A stretch of 5,259 nt of DNA, from assembly GCA_021796905.1 (NCBI GenBank), contig JAKABK010000173.1, positions 1 through 5,259 of the forward strand, read 5' to 3'. The first letter of the stretch is position 1. Each line of letters opens with the position of its first letter. Source of the stretch: Actinomycetes bacterium (GTDB lineage Bacteria > Actinomycetota > Acidimicrobiia > Acidimicrobiales > Palsa-688). Below, one piece after another: positions 1 through 5,216 of this stretch. The position numbers and the translations under genes were made by a program. Below the pieces are notes generated by a model. It did no database searches. It was not told the origin of the DNA and saw only the letters and a program-made list of their open reading frames with translations.

Positions 1-246
1 CGTTGTCCACCACATGACAGGTCACGGATAGGCGCTCGATCCGAATATCCGAGTTGCCCAGCCAAGGCCACAGGACGATGTACCGCATTTAGCAGCTGTG
101 TGATACACCACCCACATGCGAAGCCTCCGGCTCGACCCTGACCTCGACGATTCGGTTCGACACCAATGCGCTGAGCCAGTTCGAGTCCGCTACGGGTGCC
201 CGCGGGTCGACCAGCGTCACCAGCAACGATCCACCGACCTTTGCGG
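1..246. other. no supported gene; sequence downstream of the tRNA
   Basis: I find no convincing gene here. The only open frame of note is on the minus strand, 89-220 from a GTG (43 residues), with no Shine-Dalgarno, no recognisable motif and no support beyond being open. The stretch has more A/T patches (for example near 43-52 and 86-115) than the rest of the window. I see no copy of the tRNA 3' end that would mark an integrated element's other attachment site, and no T-run terminator after the tRNA. Confidence 0.4.
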
Positions 247-319
247 TGGGCGTTGAGGGACTCGAACCCCCGACCACCGGCTTGTAAGGCCGGCGCTCTA
301 CCAGCTGAGCTAAACGCCC
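247..319 (-). tRNA. tRNA-Val, anticodon UAC
   Basis: A complete 73-nt cloverleaf reads on the minus strand. The 7-bp acceptor stem is GGGCGTT with AACGCCC, the D stem is GCTC/GAGC, and the anticodon stem is CCGGC/GCCGG around the loop CTTACAA, which sets the anticodon as TAC (valine, codon GUA). The variable loop is TGGTC. The T stem GGGGG/CCCTC has one G-T pair around TTCGAGT. The discriminator base is A and is followed by CCG, so the CCA end is not fully encoded and must be added after transcription. The gene follows whiB7 by 66 nt on the same strand and has its own plausible -10 box. Confidence 0.97.
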
Positions 320-328
320 GGACCCGCG

Positions 329-334
329 ATGCTA
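329..334 (-). promoter_or_regulatory. possible -10 box of the tRNA-Val gene
   Basis: On the minus strand TAGCAT, which fits the TANNNT consensus, ends 9 nt before the first base of the tRNA. That would start transcription a few bases upstream of the mature 5' end, as is usual for tRNA genes. No good -35 is seen at 16-18 nt; GGACAG lies slightly too close. Read-through from whiB7 could also supply the tRNA. Confidence 0.4.
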
Positions 335-385
335 GGCGCGACACTGTCCGCGAGGCTACCGGTACACCCCTGGGACAGCTGGGGT

Positions 386-700
386 TCACGCGCTGAGGGC
401 GATGCCCTCCACCGGCCCGCCCTTGGGAGGACGGCCACGCTTGCGCTTGTGGGTGAGGATCCTCCCCTCGGCGAACAGCTCCCCGCCCCACACCCCGGCC
501 GGCTCACGACGCTCGATGGCGCCGGCCAGGCAGGTCTCGAGGAGGCTGCAGTCGAGGCAGATCGTCTTCGCCCGGCGGATGTCGGGGATCTCGTCGGAGA
601 AGAACAGGGCCGTAGTGGCACCCGAACCGTCCCGGCAGCGCGCCTGGCTCCAGTCGGGTCCCTCGTTTGTCTTGTGGTCGAACGCTTCGGAGGCGAGCAC
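386..700 (-). CDS. whiB7: WhiB7-type iron-sulfur transcription factor
   Basis: This is a 104-aa WhiB-family regulator. Four cysteines at C22, C48, C51 and C57 (last three spaced CX2CX5C) are the [4Fe-4S] ligands of the family. The G-V-W-G-G turn that binds the sigma factor is at 69-73. It is followed by ELFAEG and a basic tail with an AT-hook, RGRPPK at 88-93. This layout, with AK(T)(I/L)C before the cysteine pair and EP.GVWGGE(L/I)F after it, is what I know from mycobacterial and streptomycete WhiB7, which binds SigA region 4 and activates intrinsic antibiotic-resistance genes and itself. I chose the GTG at 698-700 because GGAGG lies 5 nt upstream within a purine run. The longer TTG start at 743-745 has no ribosome site and sits at the foot of the leader hairpin. 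The residue before GVWGG is Ala rather than Trp. A different AT-hook-bearing WhiB paralogue is the alternative, which I consider less likely. Confidence 0.92.
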   Translation of the reverse strand: MLASEAFDHKTNEGPDWSQARCRDGSGATTALFFSDEIPDIRRAKTICLDCSLLETCLAGAIERREPAGVWGGELFAEGRILTHKRKRGRPPKGGPVEGIALSA

Positions 701-704
701 CTCG

Positions 705-712
705 CCCTCCCC
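705..712 (-). promoter_or_regulatory. Shine-Dalgarno that decides the whiB7 start
   Basis: The minus strand reads GGGGAGGG, with the GGAGG core 5 nt from the GTG at 698-700. It is the best ribosome-binding site in the window and argues against the upstream TTG at 743-745. Confidence 0.75.
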
Positions 713-748
713 TTCCTCTCGGTCTTCCTTCCTGTGTCGGGACAACGA

Positions 749-780
749 GAAAGGCCGCCGGGAGATCCCGACGGCCTTTC
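749..780 (-). terminator. attenuator hairpin in the whiB7 leader
   Basis: GAAAGGCCG pairs perfectly with CGGCCTTTC (9 bp), then after one C-A mismatch CGGG pairs with CCCG around a 4-nt loop. On the minus strand the stem ends in CCTTTCTCGTTG, a short and weak U-tract, so termination may be partial. It lies 48 nt upstream of the whiB7 GTG and far from any upstream gene's stop, which suits a regulated attenuator better than an end-of-operon terminator. The hairpin is nearly symmetric, so it could in principle act on the plus strand, but no plus-strand gene precedes it. Confidence 0.7.
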
Positions 781-808
781 GAGCCCTGCATCCGAACGTG
801 GGTGGGAC

Positions 809-1027
809 CTATCCGGTCCACCGGTCCAGGCAGCTCGTCGGCCGTCGACCACGGATGCCCGTGGTCAGGGTGTCGTTGGTGGGGATGACGCGCCCAGCGA
901 AACCGCTCGGCTCGCGGAACCCGACGCCCGCCGGCTTTGCCCAAGCGCCCGAGGGCGTCGGCAAGCCGAGCGAGGGCGAGCAGGAGGCCTCCGGGACCGC
1001 ACGGCTGGTGGGGATCATGGCGAGCAC
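809..1027 (-). CDS. upstream ORF in the whiB7 leader
   Basis: A frame of 72 codons opens with GTG at 1025-1027, preceded by GAGAGGAG (1036-1043) with 8 nt between AGGAG and the start. An in-frame ATG follows three codons later (1017-1019). It ends in TAG at 809-811, 28 nt before the attenuator stem. The peptide has no recognisable domain. It contains the tripeptide Ile-Pro-Thr twice (residues 5-7 and 48-50), from an exact 10-nt DNA repeat. Its role, if real, is probably regulatory: translation in the leader would govern which hairpin forms. In known whiB7 leaders the uORF is not needed as a stable protein. A shorter uORF is possible, such as six codons from the TTG at 1033-1035, but that start sits directly against the Shine-Dalgarno. 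The good ribosome site is the main evidence; the full length may be chance. Confidence 0.4.
   Translation of the reverse strand: MLAMIPTSRAVPEASCSPSLGLPTPSGAWAKPAGVGFREPSGFAGRVIPTNDTLTTGIRGRRPTSCLDRWTG
840..847 (-). promoter_or_regulatory. putative antiterminator arm
   Basis: The minus-strand RNA reads CGACGGCC here, the exact complement of GGCCGTCG at 776-769, which contains most of the terminator's 5' arm. One further G-U pair (848 with 768) would extend it to 9 bp. Pairing would prevent the attenuator from folding. The segment lies inside the uORF (codons 61-63), so translation could control it. An 8-nt match in GC-rich sequence can arise by chance. Confidence 0.45.
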
Positions 1028-1089
1028 CGGATCAACTCCTCTCGTAACAGGCGACACCGACCGAGGTCGGGCCGCGACTGGCTCCGTTG

Positions 1090-1126
1090 ATCCCAGCACG
1101 CCCGCGCCGGCGGGTCAAGCGAATTT
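1090..1126 (-). promoter_or_regulatory. whiB7 promoter with WhiB7-type AT-rich element
   Basis: On the minus strand AAATT (1126-1122) is followed after 3 nt by the -35 TTGACC (1118-1113), a 17-nt spacer and the -10 TGGGAT (1095-1090). This predicts a start near 1083. In established WhiB7 targets an A/T-rich patch lies immediately upstream of the -35 and is read by the AT-hook while WhiB7 holds SigA. Here that patch is isolated in very GC-rich DNA and at the expected distance, which suggests autoregulation. The -10 is imperfect (G in place of A at the second base), as might be expected of an activator-dependent promoter. The promoter starts 5 nt beyond the stop codon of the upstream 187-aa gene. 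Confidence 0.7.
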
Positions 1127-1131
1127 CGGGT

Positions 1132-1695
1132 TCAGTCCTGACCCAACCAGACCGGAGCCTGGGCGAGGAGGTACTCGCTGACCGCCAGGGCACGGTCGAA
1201 GGCGTCACAGAGGAGCTCCTCGCCGGCGAGGATCTTGGCGAGCGACACCTCGCGACGAGCGACGATCGTGAGGCGACGCTCAGCCGGGTCGGTGGCCGAC
1301 GGGTAGCTGTCGATCGCCGAGGACTCGAGGGGCAGCTCGACACCGCCGATACCGGCGAGGTCCAGGGCGAGGGGCAGGAGGTCGGGGCTGTGGGCGAGCG
1401 GGGGCAGCGCCCAGGTGAAGGTCAGCGGGAAGCTGTACTCGTCGGGCGGCTCCGCCTCCTCCGGCAGCTCCATCACCTTGTCCTCGAACGCGAGCAGCAT
1501 CCGCGGGTCGACCTCGAGTGCCAGGTGCAGGTCGAGCGGGCCGTTGCAGCCCTCTTCGGGATGCAGCTCCACCTCCCAGGACTGGCGCAGGGAGTAGGTC
1601 TCGACGAAGTGGCGCTCGTCGTGGACGTGGAACCCGTGGTCGATGGCGTGATCCTTGAGCTCGGCCACGTACCCGGCGACATCGATGACGGCCAT
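1132..1695 (-). CDS. acidic protein of unknown function, 187 aa
   Basis: I do not recognise this protein. It begins at ATG 1693-1695 and ends in TGA just before the whiB7 promoter. It is acidic, with no signal peptide or membrane segment, so it is probably cytoplasmic. The N-terminal 30 residues contain five histidines (16, 20, 23, 25, 29). There are two cysteines (50 and 163), a Pro/Glu-rich stretch at 78-86, and alternating hydrophobic segments near 55-72 and 88-125 that suggest a compact alpha/beta fold. The reading frame has natural composition, and its start lies opposite a divergent gene with 37 bp between them, which supports it being real. The frame stays open upstream to 2184, but that part is the antisense shadow of the phosphatase gene. 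There is only a weak ribosome site (GGTAGGG); a -10-like TAGGGT lies 8 nt before the ATG, so a leaderless transcript is possible. Confidence 0.75.
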   Translation of the reverse strand: MAVIDVAGYVAELKDHAIDHGFHVHDERHFVETYSLRQSWEVELHPEEGCNGPLDLHLALEVDPRMLLAFEDKVMELPEEAEPPDEYSFPLTFTWALPPLAHSPDLLPLALDLAGIGGVELPLESSAIDSYPSATDPAERRLTIVARREVSLAKILAGEELLCDAFDRALAVSEYLLAQAPVWLGQD

Positions 1696-1703
1696 CGCCC
1701 CCA

Positions 1704-1709
1704 ACCCTA
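1704..1709 (-). promoter_or_regulatory. -10-like box for the 187-aa gene (leaderless type)
   Basis: The minus strand has TAGGGT followed by 8 nt and then the ATG at 1695, so transcription would begin at or next to the start codon. No -35 is evident. It overlaps a CTACC-N5-GGTAG inverted repeat (1707-1721). Confidence 0.35.
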
Positions 1710-1718
1710 CCTGCCGGG

Positions 1719-1724
1719 TAGCTT
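1719..1724 (+). promoter_or_regulatory. -10-like box for the phosphatase gene (leaderless type)
   Basis: TAGCTT is followed by 8 nt and then the GTG at 1733, mirroring the box for the divergent gene. No Shine-Dalgarno precedes the GTG, which is consistent with a leaderless mRNA. No -35 is evident. Confidence 0.35.
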
Positions 1725-1732
1725 CGAGCACC

Positions 1733-2497
1733 GTGACGCCCACCCGAGCCCGCCCCGTCCTCGCCGTCCTCCACGAGGTCGTGACGGCGATCAGGTGCGA
1801 GCTCGACGGGCTCGACGACTGGGGGGTCGCCGGCACCGTCGACGGCCAGTACCAGCACGACCTCGCCGCGGACCGCGTCGGTGTCGAGATGCTCGAGAGC
1901 GCCGGTTTCGGGGTCTTCTCGGAGGAGTCCGGCCTGCACCACCCGCATCGGGAGGTGGTGGTGGTGATCGACCCGGTCGACGGGTCGACCAACGCCTCCC
2001 GGGGCCTACCTTGGTACGCGACCAGCCTGTGCGCGCTCGACTCGGCCGGCCCTCTCGCCGCGGTGGTCGCCAACCAGGCGACCGGCACCCGCTTCGAGGC
2101 GACCCGTGCCGGCGGGGCCACCGTCGACGGGCTCCGGCTCGAACCGGCCTCGGTTACCGCGATGGAGGCGGCCGTGGTCGCCACCTCCGGTTACCCGCCC
2201 GCCCACCTCGGATGGGCGCAGTTACGCTGCCTCGGGGCGGCGGCTCTCGACCTGTGCGCCGTGGCATCGGGAGCCCTCGACGGGTTCATCGACTTCGGCG
2301 CCCGGTCGCTGGCACCCTGGGACTATCTCGGGGGACTGCTGATCTGTCGGGAGGCGGGGGCAGCAGTGACCGAGGTGTTCGGCCGGGAACCCGTCACCGT
2401 CGAGCCCGGCGCCAGGCGCACGATCGTCGCCGGCGGGACTGCCGAGCTGTGCGAGGCGCTCCGGGCCGCTCGCTTCGCGCACCGACCCGGCGACTGA
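1733..2497 (+). CDS. inositol monophosphatase family protein
   Basis: This 254-aa protein has the metal-dependent phosphatase motifs of the IMPase superfamily. In order they are: DLAAD at 43-47 in the place of the usual D.VT.AD; the metal-binding SEES at 63-66; the signature DPVDGSTN at 80-87; and the C-terminal WD motif at 196-197 followed by GLLICREAGA. All expected metal ligands are present, so it is probably an active Mg-dependent, Li-sensitive phosphatase. Length is normal for the family (about 250-270). The substrate cannot be read from sequence: myo-inositol-1-phosphate, histidinol phosphate (HisN type), or another sugar phosphate. I chose the GTG at 1733 because earlier in-frame starts (ATG 1655) would place about 26 non-family residues antisense to the neighbouring gene's start. 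The gene stands alone on the plus strand and converges with the acyltransferase gene 76 nt downstream. Confidence 0.92.
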   Translation: MTPTRARPVLAVLHEVVTAIRCELDGLDDWGVAGTVDGQYQHDLAADRVGVEMLESAGFGVFSEESGLHHPHREVVVVIDPVDGSTNASRGLPWYATSLCALDSAGPLAAVVANQATGTRFEATRAGGATVDGLRLEPASVTAMEAAVVATSGYPPAHLGWAQLRCLGAAALDLCAVASGALDGFIDFGARSLAPWDYLGGLLICREAGAAVTEVFGREPVTVEPGARRTIVAGGTAELCEALRAARFAHRPGD

Positions 2498-2568
2498 GCG
2501 GTACGCACCATCCGACAGTCGGGACCACCGGCACCCGGGGCACCCGGCGACCAGGCAACCCGGCGACC
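2485..2568. repeat. three short copies of ACCCGGCGAC
   Basis: The 10-mer occurs at 2485-2494 (end of the phosphatase gene), 2542-2551 and 2558-2567, the last two being 11-nt identical with a trailing C. They occupy most of the convergent intergenic gap, where I see no clear T-run terminator. In such GC-rich sequence this may be simple low complexity. Confidence 0.4.
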
Positions 2569-2573
2569 GCGGC

Positions 2574-4073
2574 TCAGAGACCGACGGCGACCTCCAGTCC
2601 GGAGAGACCGGTGCCCAGGTGGGCGAGCAGCCGCTGCAGATGGGGGAGGGCCCGACGGTCGCCGGTCAGGCCGAAGTCGAGACCGCCGTCGTAGCTGGTA
2701 CAGGTGACGTTGAGCGCCTGGCCGTGGACCGGCACCGACAGCGGGTACAACCCGACGAGGCGGGCGCCGTCGACGTACAGCGTCCGGCGCGGACCGGGCA
2801 CGTTGGAGATGATCAGGTTGAACGGCTGTGGGAGCACGCCGATGAGCCCGGGGACCGCGCAAACCGCGAGCGGTGCGACCTGGAAGGCACTCAACGCCAG
2901 CGCCTGGAGCGGGCTGAGCCCGGCCATCGCCTCCTTGCCGCGACGCATCGAAGCCTGGATCCGCTCCAGACGGTCGACGGGGTCGGGTAGCTCGGTGGCG
3001 AGATCGCAGAGGATCGCTCCGACGGCGTTGCCGCCGTCGCGCGTCCCTGACGCCTGGCGCGGCGCGAGCGACACCGGGGTCATGGCGACGAGAGGGTCGT
3101 CGGGGAGGCAGCCGAGCTCCGAGAGGTAGTCCCTCAGAGCCGAGGAGCACATCGCCAGCACTACGTCGTTGACCGTGCCGTCGACCGCCTTGGCAACCCG
3201 GCGGATCCGCTCTAGCGGCCAGTCCTCGGCGGCGTAGCGACGAGAGCCGGTGATCGGGACGTTGAGGATCGTCCTCGGCGGGAGCAGCGGCTGCTGGTCG
3301 ACCTCACCCAACATCCGGACGATCCGCCGACCGATGAACGGGCCGAGCCCGGCGAGCTCGCACGCCGATCGCGCCAGTGCGCCCGGCCACCCGTACGCAC
3401 CTCCCGGCGCCGGGCCTGCTTGGTCCGCTCCCCCATCGACGGCTCGCGTACCAGGCCGCGCGCCCGGCGGCCCCCCATCTGGGCGGCCGGGAACCGGGGG
3501 GCGACCTGCCGTGGGTCGAGGCCCCGACGCGCCGGTGACGGGCCCGCTGCGGTCCCCGAGGGGCGCCCACAGCGGGGGGGTTCGCTCCTCGGGGTCGTCG
3601 GAGAGCACCTCCCCGAGCAGGCGCATACCCGCGACCCCGTCGAGGAGCGCGTGGTGGATCTTGATGTAGATCGCGAACCGCCCTCCTTCGAGGCCCTCCA
3701 CCAGGTGCAGTTCCCACAGGGGCCGCCTCCGGTCGATCGGGGTGGCATGCAGGCGAGAGACCAGCGCGAGGAGCTCGCGGACCCGCCCCGGCCCGGGGAG
3801 GGCGGACAGCCGGACGTGGTAGTCGAGGTCGACGTCGTCGTCGACGGTCCAGGTCCACGCTCCGAGGGTCCGCAGCGAACGCTCCGGTCGGCGCCGGAAC
3901 AGCGAGCGCACCTCGCCCGAGGCGACCCAACGCTCGCGCAGCGCCCCCACCCACCCTGGCCCGGCTCCGTCAGGGAGCCGGTAGACCTGCAGCGAAGCTA
4001 CATGCATCGGCTGCTCCCGGCTCTCGGGCAGGAGGAAGACCGCGTCCGACGGCGAGATCAGCGACACCGGCAC
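2574..4073 (-). CDS. WS/DGAT-family O-acyltransferase
   Basis: This 499-aa protein belongs to the wax ester synthase/acyl-CoA:diacylglycerol acyltransferase family, which transfers fatty acyl groups from acyl-CoA to alcohols or diacylglycerol to make wax esters or triacylglycerol storage lipid, typically at the inner membrane or lipid bodies. Key features in order are: the N-terminal SPSDAVFLLPE at 7-17; PLWELHLVEGL at 118-128; the catalytic HHALLDG (HHxxxDG, His140-His141, Asp145) at 140-146; NDVVLA at 302-307; and the C-terminal ISNVPGP at 422-428. Length is slightly above the usual 450-480 because of a Gly/Pro-rich linker at about 174-230. Start is the GTG at 4071-4073; a second GTG two codons later is equally possible, and neither has a Shine-Dalgarno. 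It lies 78 nt downstream of the YihY-like gene, possibly in one operon. Triacylglycerol versus wax ester specificity cannot be told. Confidence 0.94.
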   Translation of the reverse strand: MPVSLISPSDAVFLLPESREQPMHVASLQVYRLPDGAGPGWVGALRERWVASGEVRSLFRRRPERSLRTLGAWTWTVDDDVDLDYHVRLSALPGPGRVRELLALVSRLHATPIDRRRPLWELHLVEGLEGGRFAIYIKIHHALLDGVAGMRLLGEVLSDDPEERTPPLWAPLGDRSGPVTGASGPRPTAGRPPVPGRPDGGPPGARPGTRAVDGGADQAGPAPGGAYGWPGALARSACELAGLGPFIGRRIVRMLGEVDQQPLLPPRTILNVPITGSRRYAAEDWPLERIRRVAKAVDGTVNDVVLAMCSSALRDYLSELGCLPDDPLVAMTPVSLAPRQASGTRDGGNAVGAILCDLATELPDPVDRLERIQASMRRGKEAMAGLSPLQALALSAFQVAPLAVCAVPGLIGVLPQPFNLIISNVPGPRRTLYVDGARLVGLYPLSVPVHGQALNVTCTSYDGGLDFGLTGDRRALPHLQRLLAHLGTGLSGLEVAVGL

Positions 4074-4151
4074 CGCCAGGCTGGAGCAGCGCGTCTGCCG
4101 CCTCTTCCCCGGATCGTCCTGGCCCGCACGACGACCGAGCCTACGCCGGGG

Positions 4152-5216
4152 TCAGCAGCAACCTCCCGACGGTGGCGTCCCACCCGCGCCCGGCGGGCCG
4201 GCTGGACGGTAGACCACCCCCACCTCCTCGAACGGCTTCATCCGGCTACCCTCCAAGTACATCCGGTAGACGACCTGGTCGGCGGGGGTCGGCTCGAAAT
4301 CGGAGGCCCACTGCGAGGACAACGCCCGGGGCCACAGTCGCTGCTGGCGCACCACGTTGATCTCCGCGGCGACCACCAGGGCCAGGGCTTGGAGGTAGAT
4401 CCACGCCAGCGCGGCGACGATCACCCCGAAACTGCCGTACAGGGCGGTGCTGTGGCTGAGCTCGTGGGCGATGTAGAGCGAACCGAGGGTCTGGACCAGC
4501 TCCCAGGCGGCCCCGGCGACCAGACCACCGACGGCGACGTCCCGCCAGGCGAGCCCGACGGCCGTGAGGAGCTGGTAGGCGATGGTGAACAGCGCTGCGT
4601 CGAGCACGTAGGTGAGCACGTACCCCCCTGCCCGCACCCACGGCCCGAGCTGTCCCGACAAGCCGTTGGCGGTCGAGACCACCGCCGCGACCCCTGTCGA
4701 GACCATCACGAACAACCCGAGGAGCGCCAGCAGACCGAGCGCCCGCACCCGGGAGCGCAACGGGTCCGGCTGGCGGAACCTCGGCACCCCGTAGATCTGG
4801 TTGAGAGCGCTCTGGGCCGCGGTCGTCGCTCCGAGCGCCCCGTAGAGCACCCCGAGCACCCCGACCGCCAGAGCGGCCCCGCTGCCACCGAAACCGGTGA
4901 TGCTTCCGGCCAGCTGAGTGCCGATGCCGGGCAGCGCGCCGGCGACGGTCCTCGTCAGGTGGTGACGTAGCGAAGGGTCCCCGTCGAGGACGAAGCCGAC
5001 GATGCTCGAGAACAGCAGCATCAAGGGGAACAGCGAGGCGAAGGCGTAGTAGGTGAGCATCGCCGCCAACCGGGGGGCCCGATCGTCGAGGGTCTTGTAG
5101 AGCACGGCCAGCGGGAAGCCGACCCAGGGGTGGCCCCGCTGGTAGCGGTCGAACGGCGACACACCGGCGCTCACCGGGCTCACCGGGCGATGGCGTGGCG
5201 GGCGTGCCGGGCGCAC
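4152..5216 (-). CDS. YihY/BrkB-family inner membrane protein
   Basis: This 354-aa polytopic membrane protein belongs to the YihY (UPF0761, formerly called virulence factor BrkB or RNase BN) family. Hydrophobic segments fall at about 53-76, 108-130, 159-182, 197-219, 227-248 and 261-289, the six-helix core typical of the family. Family-like motifs include AAMLTYYAFASLFPLMLL (51-68), SALNQIYGVPRF (136-147) and AWIYLQALALVVAAEIN (271-287). The old ribonuclease assignment is discredited; transport or envelope roles have been proposed but the function is unsettled. The tail after 338 is Gly/Pro-rich and ends in two cysteines. Start is uncertain: the first GTG is at 5214-5216, but the GTG at codon 12 (5181-5183) overlaps the stop of an upstream frame as GTGA, which suggests coupled translation and a 343-aa product. 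The acyltransferase gene follows on the same strand. Confidence 0.94.
   Translation of the reverse strand: MRPARPPRHRPVSPVSAGVSPFDRYQRGHPWVGFPLAVLYKTLDDRAPRLAAMLTYYAFASLFPLMLLFSSIVGFVLDGDPSLRHHLTRTVAGALPGIGTQLAGSITGFGGSGAALAVGVLGVLYGALGATTAAQSALNQIYGVPRFRQPDPLRSRVRALGLLALLGLFVMVSTGVAAVVSTANGLSGQLGPWVRAGGYVLTYVLDAALFTIAYQLLTAVGLAWRDVAVGGLVAGAAWELVQTLGSLYIAHELSHSTALYGSFGVIVAALAWIYLQALALVVAAEINVVRQQRLWPRALSSQWASDFEPTPADQVVYRMYLEGSRMKPFEEVGVVYRPAGPPGAGGTPPSGGCC

Larger units (their letters stand above)
701..1083 (-). ncRNA. whiB7 5' leader RNA with attenuation elements
   Basis: About 380 nt between the predicted transcription start (near 1083) and the whiB7 GTG carry no conventional gene. In order along the RNA they hold: a hairpin CCGACC/GGTCGG (1070-1057); a Shine-Dalgarno at 1036-1043 with an upstream ORF (1027-809); a perfect 9-bp stem formed by 953-961 with 921-929 around a 23-nt loop; an 8-nt segment at 840-847 complementary to the terminator arm; and a terminator-like hairpin at 749-780. 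Long structured leaders with a uORF and a terminator, read through when ribosomes stall, are known for whiB7 in other Actinobacteria. Boundaries are predicted from the promoter and start codon only. Confidence 0.65.

Noticed and set aside
43..83. AATAT followed by TTGCCC as a second WhiB7-type promoter
   Set aside because: Spacing to the TTG is 5 nt rather than 3, and no acceptable -10 lies 16-18 nt downstream.
175..195. TTCGAGTCC resembling a tRNA T-loop on the plus strand
   Set aside because: The flanking bases do not form a T stem and there is no matching anticodon arm or acceptor stem.
89..277. Minus-strand frame of 62 codons overlapping the tRNA
   Set aside because: It starts inside the tRNA gene. 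Even from the later GTG at 220 there is no ribosome site and no recognisable motif.
366..385. Hairpin ACCCC/GGGGT right after the whiB7 stop as a terminator
   Set aside because: The stem is only 5 bp with a 10-nt loop and no U-tract, which is too weak to call.
329..1181. Long plus-strand frames across whiB7 and its leader
   Set aside because: They are antisense to a clear WhiB7 and its leader. Their translations are Arg/Pro/Gly-rich with no domain, as expected of shadow frames in GC-rich DNA.
1696..2184. N-terminal extension of the 187-aa protein
   Set aside because: The frame is open but antisense to the catalytic part of the phosphatase, and the residues are Ser/Thr/Ala-rich shadow sequence. 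The ATG at 1695 is the natural start.
1087..2694. 535-codon plus-strand frame
   Set aside because: It is antisense to the 187-aa gene and out of frame over the phosphatase. Its composition is strongly Arg/Gly-skewed and shows no family motifs.
3420..4970. 516-codon plus-strand frame
   Set aside because: It is antisense to both the acyltransferase and the YihY gene, whose motifs are unambiguous. Its own translation is low-complexity Arg/Pro/Gly/Asp.
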